From the NCBI RefSeq assembly GCF_005281835.1, contig NZ_RZIS01000005.1, positions 301,280 through 365,279 of the forward strand: a DNA stretch of 64,000 bases. Direction: 5' to 3'. The stretch is from Vibrio profundi (GTDB lineage Bacteria > Pseudomonadota > Gammaproteobacteria > Enterobacterales > Vibrionaceae). Positions 18,537 to 27,127 of the stretch are shown one piece after another. Position 1 is the first letter of the stretch, and each line of letters begins with the position of its first letter. Under the pieces are notes generated by a model. It was not told the origin of the DNA. It made no database searches and saw nothing but the letters and a program-made list of their open reading frames with translations. The translations under genes were made by a program, and so were the position numbers.

Positions 18537-19958
18537 CTAGAATAAGTTTTTGTCTTTTACTAGTTCTCTTGGTAACCCATTTTTGATTCGGGTACCGACC
18601 CATTTTCCTAAGCCGATCACATCATCATGAAGCTTAACTAGTACTTCGCCCTTACCGGAAACGCCTTCAGGGCGTACATCTCGACCCATGTACCATTCAC
18701 GTGCATCATCTACAGTTAGCTGAACACTGTTCGACTCATCTCCTGTTGCCAATGCAGTCGCCACTTGATGTTGCCAGCGGTAGCCTTTCTTGTGTGCTTC
18801 AGCAATCTTAATCCCCATACGAGAAAAGCGGAGTTCGCCGATCATTGGCTCAAGGGCATTTGGGAATAGCCAAACGTCTTTGTCTCGTAGCCACACACTA
18901 GAGTCACTAGGCAGTGAGATATTCAAGCTTGTTTGAAGTTGCTCATTAATATCAGTTTGAACTTTCTTTGATGCTTTCTCGAATGGGAATTTCCCCATAC
19001 GCTTTTTGACTTCTGGTGGGGTAACCGACGCTAATTTTTTAATTCGAGCGACAAAGAAGCCTTCGCAATCGAACACTTGAGGGTATATGTGTAAGAAACC
19101 GTCTTCGGTTAGGGCGGCTTCAGCGTTATCAAATAAGTTATCTAGGCGTTCGAATTCAACAGCGTCACCAAACGTCTCTTTTAGATGAAAACACACTTGT
19201 TGGTTCTCTTCTAAGTTTAGGGTGCAGGTTGAGTAAACTAGCGTGCCGTTAGGCTTTAAGGCGTGAAATGCACTCTCGATAAGATCTTTCTGTGTGTTCG
19301 CAATGTCGAATACGGACTCGCGGCTCCAGTTCTTCATCGCATCGGCATCTTTACGGATAATACCTTCGCCTGAGCATGGAGCATCTAAAAGTACTGCATC
19401 GAATTGTTCTGGTAACCAACCGCCGAAAACACGGCCGTCGAAATTGCTTAGTGCCGCATTTCGTACTCCACACCTTTCAATGTTGGCATGTAAAACTTTC
19501 ACGCGGCTTGCCGCGTATTCGTTCGCAACGAGTATCCCTTGGTTATTCATTTTCGCGGCGATCTGGGTTGTTTTTGACCCTGGTGCGGCAGCGGTATCGA
19601 GTACCGATGAAAATGATTCTTCACCTATGAATAGCGCGGACACTGGCATCATAGAGCTGGCTTCTTGAATGTAAAAAAGGCCTGCCATGTGCTCAGCAGT
19701 ATTACCCAATGGGATAACACTTTCATCTGCAGTGATCCAAAACCCGGTCTCGCACCAAGGGACGGGCTCTAATTCCCAACCTTTATCTTGTGCTCGCTCT
19801 AAAAAATCAGTCACTGAGATTTTTAGAGTATTCACGCGGATACTTTTTCTTAATGGCCTTTTACAAGCTGCGATGAATGATTCCATGTCCAAGTGCTTAG
19901 GCATGGTTTCTTCGATGTTTTTTAGGAATTCGTCAGGGATGTGAATATTAGCGTGCAA
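18537..19958 (-). CDS. rsmF: 16S rRNA m5C1407 methyltransferase RsmF
   Basis: 473 aa from a TTG start (E. coli 479). The RsmB/F methyltransferase core is seen in SIRVNTLKISVTDFL, YIQEASSMMPVSAL, AAPGSKTTQIAAKMNNQG (SAM), LLDAPCSGEGIIRKD (motif IV cysteine) and YSTCTLNLEENQ (catalytic motif VI cysteine). A PUA-like C-terminal domain follows. The frame stays open to a GTG at 20042, but that codon lies inside the loop of the letB terminator and the first ~28 residues are not conserved, whereas RsmF similarity starts at HANIHIPDEF. letA-letB-rsmF is the E. coli order (yebSTU). Confidence 0.9.
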   Translation of the reverse strand: MHANIHIPDEFLKNIEETMPKHLDMESFIAACKRPLRKSIRVNTLKISVTDFLERAQDKGWELEPVPWCETGFWITADESVIPLGNTAEHMAGLFYIQEASSMMPVSALFIGEESFSSVLDTAAAPGSKTTQIAAKMNNQGILVANEYAASRVKVLHANIERCGVRNAALSNFDGRVFGGWLPEQFDAVLLDAPCSGEGIIRKDADAMKNWSRESVFDIANTQKDLIESAFHALKPNGTLVYSTCTLNLEENQQVCFHLKETFGDAVEFERLDNLFDNAEAALTEDGFLHIYPQVFDCEGFFVARIKKLASVTPPEVKKRMGKFPFEKASKKVQTDINEQLQTSLNISLPSDSSVWLRDKDVWLFPNALEPMIGELRFSRMGIKIAEAHKKGYRWQHQVATALATGDESNSVQLTVDDAREWYMGRDVRPEGVSGKGEVLVKLHDDVIGLGKWVGTRIKNGLPRELVKDKNLF

Positions 19959-20028
19959 AGGTAGTACCCGAGTGTTGAATGCTTTTTGAATGTTGGATTC
20001 TAATCGAAAAGGGCAAGAGTCTAAACAA

Positions 20029-20056
20029 GAAAAATGCAGCACTATGGCTGCATTTT
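20029..20056 (-). terminator. Terminator between letB and rsmF
   Basis: On the minus strand AAAATGCAGC-CATAGT-GCTGCATTTT is followed by TTCTTG, a 10-bp perfect stem. It separates the letAB transcript from rsmF and argues against the longer rsmF reading frame. Confidence 0.75.
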
Positions 20057-20088
20057 AGTTGTTGGGTTAATTTAAAGGCGAATAACGG

Positions 20089-22746
20089 CTAAGGTTTAGG
20101 TATTGCGGTTCGCCATTTTTTCCAGTCATCTTCAGCAGTCGGGTAAAGGTAGAAAGACTGGCCTTCATCTGCAACAGACTGGAGCGCATTTCTCTCTGGT
20201 GTGGAGAAAGTAATGCCACCTCTGACTAAGCTATCAAATGTACCGGCTTTGATATTTGCCCCAGAAAGACCAATTGATACGTCTACACCAGAGACATTCC
20301 AGAATACGCTGTTGGCGCGGATCAGGTACGCGTACTCCGGGTCAATTTCAATGGAACTAATGACTCGGTCAGCAAATTCGCCTAACTTAACATCGGTAAC
20401 TACGCCAACCTCGATTTCACGATACAGAATTGGTGTACCAACTGTCACTGAACCTCGGCTTTCGCTTTGTAATGTGAACTGTTTTCCTTGAACCTTATTC
20501 GGACCATTTTGCAATTCAAATGCGAAATGTTGTTTGCCACTACCTGGTTGAACATTGATGTACTTAGAAAGTAATGCAGAAACGTTTTTCACGCCACCTA
20601 AACCAATTTCGGCTTCTGCAAGCCAAAAGTGACTACCATGCAGGGCAACATCATCAACGTATTCAGGTAACACGCGTGCAGTCACTTCAACATCACCACG
20701 TTCAAAGTTCGGTACCACTAAGGTTACTTCACCAACGCGAACCCCTTGATATTTAATCGGCATTCCTTTGGTTATTTCTTGTGTACCATTAGATGTAAGG
20801 GTGATCGCTCTGCCAAACTTTCTTGCTGAGTTATGATCTTTGTAGAGCTTCCATTCTTTACCCAGTTTGTTGTCTATACCCGGTAAGGAATCAAAAGCGA
20901 TTCCACCTTGAACCAAGGTTTTAAGAGGGGCGGCTTTGATATTGATTCCCGACAGTGATGCATCGACTTCAACGCCAGAGCGGTTCCAAAACACGGTTTG
21001 GCTAGTGACTAAATGTTTGTAACGGTTTTCAATGGTCGCTTTAATTCTTACGCCACCGTCTGTCAGATAAAAATCAGAAACACTACCTACTTGAAGGTTA
21101 CGGTAGAGCAGTGGGCTACCCTTAGAAATAGGAGGGAGCTCAGTAGCGAACAGTGAAATGGTTTGCGAACCGGATTGGTTATATTTAGCTAATTCCGCAA
21201 GAGATTGACTTTGGAACAGCTGATACTCATCTCGAACGCCGGCTTTACCTTCACTAACAAAGCTAATAGAGCCCGTTAATAGCTGTTTGGCGGGTGGAAC
21301 GGTAACACTTAATCCGGATTCTGTAAGTTCTGCTGTCGCGCTACCTGTTACATAGAAGCGGTTATTGCTTTTAATTAGGTGAGCATATTGGTTGTCAATT
21401 AAGGCATCCATATATACTTCGCTGTGGCCATTGCTATTGCCTACTTCGTCAATTAAACCAACCTCAATGATTGAGCCAACTACGATACCTTTATAAAGCA
21501 GGTTTGCACCTACATCTAAGCCAAATGAATTATTAGATGCAAGCCTGATTGTAATCGACTTCTCTTGTTCTTGATTGTATTCGTGCTTTCTAATAGCGGT
21601 GAAACGTCGAGCCTTGTTTCCTTCACCTGGAACCAAAGTTAAGAAGTTGCCAGTCACTAAGTTGGCTATGTTCTCGACACCGGTTAACGAAACTTTCGCC
21701 TCTTCCAATACGAATTTACTGCCGGTATTAAGTAAATCACTGAATGCAGGTTGAATTGCGGCAGACGCAACGATTTTTTCGCGGCCTTCACTTAGAGATA
21801 GGTCGGTAATTTGGCCAATCTCGATACCCCTATACATGATAGGCGCACCTTTAGAACTAATTTTGTTGTCGTCAGGTACAGAAATCTTAACTGGGATACC
21901 ACGTCCTGCAGTTTTAAGGTCGGGGTACAACCTGAAACGAGAGTCCTTATCAACAGGCTCACCACCATCGGGGGAGTCAACAGCGATCGAGCCACCTAAA
22001 AGAGCACTTAAGCTTTCCAATCGAACGTCGACGCCGGAGAAGCCAATACTTGCACCTAATCCACTTACGTTCCAAAAGCGGCTCTGGTTGGTGATGATGT
22101 GGCTATACTCGTCTTGAATTGAAGCTTGGATAGTAACGGATTTGGCGTCGTCGTTCAGCTGGTAGTTGTACACCTCACCAATTGGGATTTTCTTGTAGAT
22201 GATTTGCGAACCAATGGATATACCGCCTAAGTCTTTGGCCTGCAGCATAATGTTCAAACCTTTAGAGGTATGAAGATCGGCAGGGGCTTTATCTAAAGCA
22301 TGGAATTTAGTTTCTAAATCACCATCTTCTTCACTAGGTTGCAATGCAATATAGTTGCCTGACACGAGCGCATCTAAACCAGATATTCCAGAAAGGCTGG
22401 CTGTCGGTTTCACTAACCAAAAGCGCGTGTGTTCTGTAAGTAGCTTAGCGGCTTCTGGATAGATATCAGCATCGACATAGATATTGGTAAGGTCTTTCGA
22501 CAAAGTGATATCGCGCACCATACCAACTTCTAAACCTTGATAGCGAATTGTCGTTCGACCTGCTACAAGGCCTGCCGCATCGGAGAAATAGATTTGTACC
22601 CGTTGGCCTGCATCATGGATGGACTTAACTACCAGCCACCCGGCTAACACTAGTGTGAGAATAGGTAAGATCCAAAGGGGCGAGACTCCCTTATTTTTCT
22701 TAATATCCGGTGTATAGGACTTTTGAGTTTGGTGCTTATCGTTCAT
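20089..22746 (-). CDS. letB: Lipid-transport MCE protein LetB (YebT/PqiB family)
   Basis: 885 aa (E. coli LetB 877). A single N-terminal membrane anchor (SPLWILPILTLVLAGWLVV, residues ~22-40) is followed by about seven MCE (mammalian cell entry) repeats, each with an IRYQGLEVGMV-type strand (GAPIMYRGIEIGQI, GSPLLYRNLQVGSV, GMPIKYQGVRVGEV, GTPILYREIEVGVV). In E. coli these stack as hexameric rings forming a hydrophobic tunnel across the periplasm for phospholipids. The start overlaps the end of letA by 11 bases, so translation is coupled. Confidence 0.95.
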   Translation of the reverse strand: MNDKHQTQKSYTPDIKKNKGVSPLWILPILTLVLAGWLVVKSIHDAGQRVQIYFSDAAGLVAGRTTIRYQGLEVGMVRDITLSKDLTNIYVDADIYPEAAKLLTEHTRFWLVKPTASLSGISGLDALVSGNYIALQPSEEDGDLETKFHALDKAPADLHTSKGLNIMLQAKDLGGISIGSQIIYKKIPIGEVYNYQLNDDAKSVTIQASIQDEYSHIITNQSRFWNVSGLGASIGFSGVDVRLESLSALLGGSIAVDSPDGGEPVDKDSRFRLYPDLKTAGRGIPVKISVPDDNKISSKGAPIMYRGIEIGQITDLSLSEGREKIVASAAIQPAFSDLLNTGSKFVLEEAKVSLTGVENIANLVTGNFLTLVPGEGNKARRFTAIRKHEYNQEQEKSITIRLASNNSFGLDVGANLLYKGIVVGSIIEVGLIDEVGNSNGHSEVYMDALIDNQYAHLIKSNNRFYVTGSATAELTESGLSVTVPPAKQLLTGSISFVSEGKAGVRDEYQLFQSQSLAELAKYNQSGSQTISLFATELPPISKGSPLLYRNLQVGSVSDFYLTDGGVRIKATIENRYKHLVTSQTVFWNRSGVEVDASLSGINIKAAPLKTLVQGGIAFDSLPGIDNKLGKEWKLYKDHNSARKFGRAITLTSNGTQEITKGMPIKYQGVRVGEVTLVVPNFERGDVEVTARVLPEYVDDVALHGSHFWLAEAEIGLGGVKNVSALLSKYINVQPGSGKQHFAFELQNGPNKVQGKQFTLQSESRGSVTVGTPILYREIEVGVVTDVKLGEFADRVISSIEIDPEYAYLIRANSVFWNVSGVDVSIGLSGANIKAGTFDSLVRGGITFSTPERNALQSVADEGQSFYLYPTAEDDWKKWRTAIPKP

Positions 22747-23980
22747 TCACTGGCTCATCTTTAGATGTGTAATTATCCCAAATCAATCTAGGGTCAATAC
22801 TGTCTGCGGCTAGCATCGTAAGTACTACAACAATGCCAAACGCTACGGCGCCATAGCCTGGGGTAAAGTTTAGAATTTGTCCTCGGTCAACCAAGGTCAT
22901 CATGATAGAGATTACAAATAAGTCCATGACGGACCATTTTCCTACCCACTTAACAATGAAGTAGATTGTCATTCTTTGTCGGTGGTACACCGAACGTTTA
23001 AATTGGATACAAAGTAAGATGTAGCCAAGGCCAAGAATTTTGGCTACAGGTACAACAATACTAGCAACAAAAATGATGATAGCGATGCCATACATTTCGC
23101 TATTAATAAGAGAAGCAACCCCAGAAAAAATCGTGTCTTCCAAACGTTGACCATTGGTGATTAAAATTGAAATGGGAATGACGTTTGCTGGAATGACTGC
23201 GACGGAAGCGGCAATTAAGTATGCCCACGTTTTTTGAAGCGAGTAAGGTTTACGGTGATGCAGTGCCTTATGGCAGCGAACACATTTATGATTTTCTGGT
23301 TGGGATAGATGGCAGTTATGACAGTGGACGTCTTTGCTCTCGAACGTAAATTCGGTTTCTTGTTTCCATGCTTCCCAGTAACGACGCACACTGATTCTAC
23401 TTACGAGTAATACACTAAACAGTTGCAGTAACAGCAACCCAAGTAGCCCAGGTCCAATAAAGATGTCGGAATAATCTTGAAGTTTGAAGCATGAAATAGC
23501 GATACTTACTAGAAATACATCAAGCATCATCCAGTGCTTTAAATCTTGAATGAGAATGAGCGCATAGCGAAAGGGTGTAAATAGACGTTTTGCTAACGAA
23601 TAATGCGCGACTAATACAGATGAACAAACCAAAAATGGCGCGATCGAACTGCAAAATAGAATGAGGATAGCCAGCAACGTAAAGCCTTCGTCCATCAGTG
23701 TGAGCATTCCAGATGGCAATGTCGCTGGGATCATCACTCCAATCAGTCTGATACTAATAAAATCAAAGAAGTGGGATGGAATAAAAAGCAGTAAACAAGT
23801 AACTGCAATCGCTAAGTTCCCGGATAAGCTAGGAGAGCCCCCTCGATATAACTGAGTACCACACCTTGGGCAATATGCTGTTTTACCTTTTGGTACGTCA
23901 ACGATATCTACTGGTAGCTCACAACCCTGACAAAGGCGAACATCTTGAGGAGAGTGTTGATGATCAACTAAGGAGGTCAT
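22736..23980 (-). CDS. letA: Inner-membrane protein LetA (YebS/PqiA family)
   Basis: 414 aa. The PqiA family duplicates a unit of cysteine-rich zinc-binding domain plus four membrane helices. The two CxxC pairs of the first unit (LCQGCELP, YCPRCGTQ) and of the second (CHNCHLSQ, CVRCHKAL) are visible, and eight hydrophobic segments follow the same duplicated pattern. It works with LetB in lipid transport between the membranes. The ribosome-binding site AGGAGGT is perfectly complementary to codons 2-4 (see the hairpin feature). The gene begins 42 bases after the ABC exporter stop on the same strand. Confidence 0.95.
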   Translation of the reverse strand: MTSLVDHQHSPQDVRLCQGCELPVDIVDVPKGKTAYCPRCGTQLYRGGSPSLSGNLAIAVTCLLLFIPSHFFDFISIRLIGVMIPATLPSGMLTLMDEGFTLLAILILFCSSIAPFLVCSSVLVAHYSLAKRLFTPFRYALILIQDLKHWMMLDVFLVSIAISCFKLQDYSDIFIGPGLLGLLLLQLFSVLLVSRISVRRYWEAWKQETEFTFESKDVHCHNCHLSQPENHKCVRCHKALHHRKPYSLQKTWAYLIAASVAVIPANVIPISILITNGQRLEDTIFSGVASLINSEMYGIAIIIFVASIVVPVAKILGLGYILLCIQFKRSVYHRQRMTIYFIVKWVGKWSVMDLFVISIMMTLVDRGQILNFTPGYGAVAFGIVVVLTMLAADSIDPRLIWDNYTSKDEPVNER

Positions 23981-23990
23981 GCGACCTCCT
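23971..23990 (-). promoter_or_regulatory. Hairpin hiding the letA ribosome-binding site
   Basis: On the minus strand AGGAGGT-CGCATG-ACCTCCT has a seven-base perfect stem that includes the whole Shine-Dalgarno sequence and puts the ATG in the loop. This would block ribosome entry unless melted, for example by translation of the upstream gene or by temperature. Confidence 0.6.
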
Positions 23991-24022
23991 CGTCAAAGCG
24001 GACAAACAGTGGGTGAGTTTTG

Positions 24023-25819
24023 CTAGGCGTGAGATTGCACACTGCCATACAGTGTTTGATACAGTCCTTCTTGTTCAACCAATTCACCATGAGTCCCTGT
24101 CTGTGTCACTTGACCATCTTCTAAAACATAGATGAGGTCAGCCTGTTTTACCGCCGATAAACGGTGAGCAACAATTAAAGTTGTGCGACCTTTTAGGAAT
24201 TCGCTCAGTGCTTTGTGTAATGCAGCTTCTGTTGCTGTGTCGAGCGCTGAGGTCGCTTCGTCAAGAATAACAAACTTAGGGTCGCTCAACACCATACGCG
24301 CGATCGCTAGCCTCTGTCTTTGGCCTCCTGATAGCCGAATCCCGTTGCGTCCAATTTGTGTCTCAAGACCGTCACTTAGTTGCGAAATAACGTCCTGCAT
24401 TTGAGATACTTCTAACGCACGCCATAATGACAATTCATCGTAGTCTTCACCAAGGGTGAGATTATGCCTTAAGCTGTCGTTAAAAAGTATAGGTTGTTGT
24501 AATACAACCGCTATTTGGTTTCTTATTACCTCGAAACCGATGTCGTCGACGGCTTCTCCATTGAAGCGAATTGTCCCTTTATTCGAGCGATAAACGCCAA
24601 TCAAAAGTTGAATTAACGTCGACTTCCCGCCACCGCTGGCCCCGACTAAAGCGACCTTCTTTCCTGCCGGAATAGAGAGCGAAATATTATTTAAAACAGT
24701 GTTTTCTTCATTGTAAGAGAATGTAACATTTTCAATCGAAACGTCAACTTCATGTCCTTCAATGAATGGGTTCACTTTACTTATTGGCCGGTGTTCTTCC
24801 TCTAGTTGCAGTAGGTTGTTAATTCTATTCAGCGCGGCCTTAGCGCTATACCAAGAGAATTGAATTCCTAACAATTCCTGTACAGGGCCGAGCATGAACC
24901 ATAAGTAACCAAATACAGCAAAAATTTGACCTATGGTTAAGTCGCTAAAGAGAACCATTAACATTGCGACAGCACGGAACAGTTCAAAACCTAGTAGAAA
25001 CAGTAGAAATGAAACACGGCCAGCGGCTTCCGATTGCCAAGCATATTTATCGGCGTCTTGACGTACTTGGTCTGCTTGCTGTTTTAGCTCGTCTAAGAAA
25101 ATGCGTTCTTTGTTAGCCGCGCGAAGTTGGTAAATACCATCTAGGGTTTCCACTAAGCGGTTTTGAAAGCGTTCAAAAGATTGGTTTTCTCTTTTCTTAA
25201 GATGCTTGACCATCCCACCAAGCTTACGAGAAAAATAGATAACAATCGGGTTCACTAATAGAATAAACAACCCCAATCGCCATTCTAACCACAGCAATAC
25301 ACCGGCTGTGCCAATAACAGTAAGCAGGCTAATCACAAACTTTGCTAAGGTGGAGCCAATGAACTTATCTATGGTCTCAATGTCTGTAATTAGGTGGGCA
25401 TTAATACCGCCACTACCTTTAGTTTCGTACTGGCGAATACTTATTCGGCCAAGTTTATCAATCATCTTACTTCTCATTTGATAAGTGATTGTCTTTGAAA
25501 CTAACGTGAATTGTCGGCTTTGAAGGATATTAAAACCTTGGCTCAAACTTCTCATTAATATGACAAGTAATAAAGTCAGAGCAATGTAGCCAGTTGGAGT
25601 TTGAAAATACTCAGGTAAGAGATAGTTCATCATCTCTAACCCCGATCCCGGTTGGTTGAGTAAAACTTCATCTACCATTAGTGGCATTAATAGCGGAATA
25701 GGGACACTAAGAAGAGTGGCTACGACGGCGATTCCATTTGCAAACAACAGCTTGGACTTGTGTTTTTTTACTTGAGTTATTAACCAAGAACGGCTAATAG
25801 TGTCATTTGTATAAGTCAT
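24023..25819 (-). CDS. ABCB-type exporter half-transporter
   Basis: 598 aa, one membrane domain fused to one ATPase, working as a homodimer. About six helices lie in residues 20-300 (LFANGIAVVATLLSVPIPLL, GYIALTLLLVILMRSL, LLTVIGTAGVLLWLEWRLGL, VSFLLFLLGFELFRAVAMLM). The ATPase has GASGGGKST (Walker A), LSGGQRQRLAIARMV (signature) and FVILDEATSALD (Walker B), then VAHRLSAV. It is of the MsbA/multidrug type but not close enough to name a substrate. No peptidase domain is present. It lies upstream of letA on the same strand, so a role in envelope lipids is possible but unproven. Confidence 0.88.
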   Translation of the reverse strand: MTYTNDTISRSWLITQVKKHKSKLLFANGIAVVATLLSVPIPLLMPLMVDEVLLNQPGSGLEMMNYLLPEYFQTPTGYIALTLLLVILMRSLSQGFNILQSRQFTLVSKTITYQMRSKMIDKLGRISIRQYETKGSGGINAHLITDIETIDKFIGSTLAKFVISLLTVIGTAGVLLWLEWRLGLFILLVNPIVIYFSRKLGGMVKHLKKRENQSFERFQNRLVETLDGIYQLRAANKERIFLDELKQQADQVRQDADKYAWQSEAAGRVSFLLFLLGFELFRAVAMLMVLFSDLTIGQIFAVFGYLWFMLGPVQELLGIQFSWYSAKAALNRINNLLQLEEEHRPISKVNPFIEGHEVDVSIENVTFSYNEENTVLNNISLSIPAGKKVALVGASGGGKSTLIQLLIGVYRSNKGTIRFNGEAVDDIGFEVIRNQIAVVLQQPILFNDSLRHNLTLGEDYDELSLWRALEVSQMQDVISQLSDGLETQIGRNGIRLSGGQRQRLAIARMVLSDPKFVILDEATSALDTATEAALHKALSEFLKGRTTLIVAHRLSAVKQADLIYVLEDGQVTQTGTHGELVEQEGLYQTLYGSVQSHA

Positions 25820-25910
25820 TATAATGAGAATAAGTCCTATTTAGGTTGATTGCGACGCATTCTACGTAGATCTCTTAATAATGGAAGTCTCAATTCGATC
25901 GGAAGTTAAT

Positions 25911-26384
25911 ATGAAAATAGAACATTATCAGCGCTTAACCAAACAGGCAGTTGCTTTAATTGAATCTGAATCAGACCTAATTGCGAATCTAGCAAATATT
26001 AGTGCTCTGCTGTTTATGGAACTAGAAGAATTAAACTGGGCTGGTTTCTATCTAATGAAAGAAGATGAGTTGGTTCTTGGTCCTTTCCAAGGAAAGCCGG
26101 CTTGTGTTCGTATTCCTGTAGGGCGCGGCGTTTGTGGTACTGCTGTTTCAACTAATACAGTGCAACGTATTTATGATGTTCATGAGTTTGAAGGACACAT
26201 TGCATGCGATGCTGCGAGCAATTCTGAGATCGTAATTCCATTTTCTATCAACGGAAAAATAGCAGGGGTATTGGACATCGATAGCCCAAATATTGGCCGT
26301 TTCAATGAAATTGATGAGGAAGGTCTAACAAATTTCATGGTTGAAGTGGAAAAGCTGCTCAATTCACACGCGAACAAAGCATAA
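25911..26384 (+). CDS. msrC: Free methionine-(R)-sulfoxide reductase (GAF domain)
   Basis: 157 aa. It reduces free L-methionine-(R)-sulfoxide. The whole protein is one GAF domain; the three family cysteines are present in PACVRIP, RGVCGTAV and IACDAASNSEIV (the last two include the catalytic pair). The ATG at 25911 matches the start of E. coli YebR; an upstream ATG at 25881 in the same frame is not conserved. In E. coli too the gene neighbours letA and proQ. It is divergent from the ABC exporter. Confidence 0.92.
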   Translation: MKIEHYQRLTKQAVALIESESDLIANLANISALLFMELEELNWAGFYLMKEDELVLGPFQGKPACVRIPVGRGVCGTAVSTNTVQRIYDVHEFEGHIACDAASNSEIVIPFSINGKIAGVLDIDSPNIGRFNEIDEEGLTNFMVEVEKLLNSHANKA

Positions 26385-26483
26385 TTTAACCTCTTAGTGT
26401 GGTTTTTCCTTTGCATGTCTCTATAATACGTAAAAAATATTTTCTTAATGCTCGCGGAAAGACCGCAACAACCAGGAACCCTC

Positions 26484-27110
26484 ATGGAAAACACTGAAAA
26501 GTTAAAAAACAGCAAAGAAGTTATCGCATATATTGCTGAATGTTTCCCTAAATGCTTTACTTTAGAAGGTGAAGCAAAACCACTTAAAATTGGTATTTTT
26601 CAAGATCTTGCTGAACGTCTTAGTGAAGATGAAAAAGTAAGTAAGACTCAACTTCGCGCAGCGTTAAGACAGTACACATCATCATGGCGTTATCTTCACG
26701 GTGTTAAACTAGGTGCAGAGCGTGTAGATTTAGACGGTAATGCAAGTGGTGAACTTGAAGAAGAACACGTAGAGCACGCAAAAGCGACACTTGCAGAAAG
26801 TAAAGCTAAAGTACAAGCTCGTCGTAAAGAGCAAGCACAGAAAGCTCGTGAAGAAGGCAAAGCAAAACCTAAGGCGAAGAAAGCTCAACAGCCTCGTCGT
26901 CAAGCGCCTAAAACACAAAAAGCTCCAAGCAAGCCTGTAGAAACACGCGCTTTAGAAACCAATGAAATCGTCACTGGTAAAGAAGTAAATGTGAACATGG
27001 GTAAAGGAAACATGGCTGCGACCATTGTTGAAATCAATAAGGAAGATGTACGTGTTCAACTAGCAAACGGCCTACAAATGGTTGTTAAAGCGGAGCACTT
27101 GCGCGCATAA
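26484..27110 (+). CDS. proQ: RNA chaperone ProQ
   Basis: 208 aa. The N-terminal FinO/ProQ domain ([47 protein letters not shown]) binds sRNAs and mRNA 3' ends. The middle is a lysine/glutamine-rich linker (residues ~95-155), and the C-terminal Tudor-like domain ends with [23 protein letters not shown] at 26484 is preceded by CAGGAA. It is followed after 17 bases by prc, the same pair as in E. coli. Confidence 0.95.
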   Translation: MENTEKLKNSKEVIAYIAECFPKCFTLEGEAKPLKIGIFQDLAERLSEDEKVSKTQLRAALRQYTSSWRYLHGVKLGAERVDLDGNASGELEEEHVEHAKATLAESKAKVQARRKEQAQKAREEGKAKPKAKKAQQPRRQAPKTQKAPSKPVETRALETNEIVTGKEVNVNMGKGNMAATIVEINKEDVRVQLANGLQMVVKAEHLRA

Positions 27111-27127
27111 AGGAGATACTCCTACGC

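Noticed and set aside
19959..20042. Upstream extension of rsmF to a GTG
   Set aside because: The GTG lies in the loop of the letB terminator and the extra residues are not conserved.
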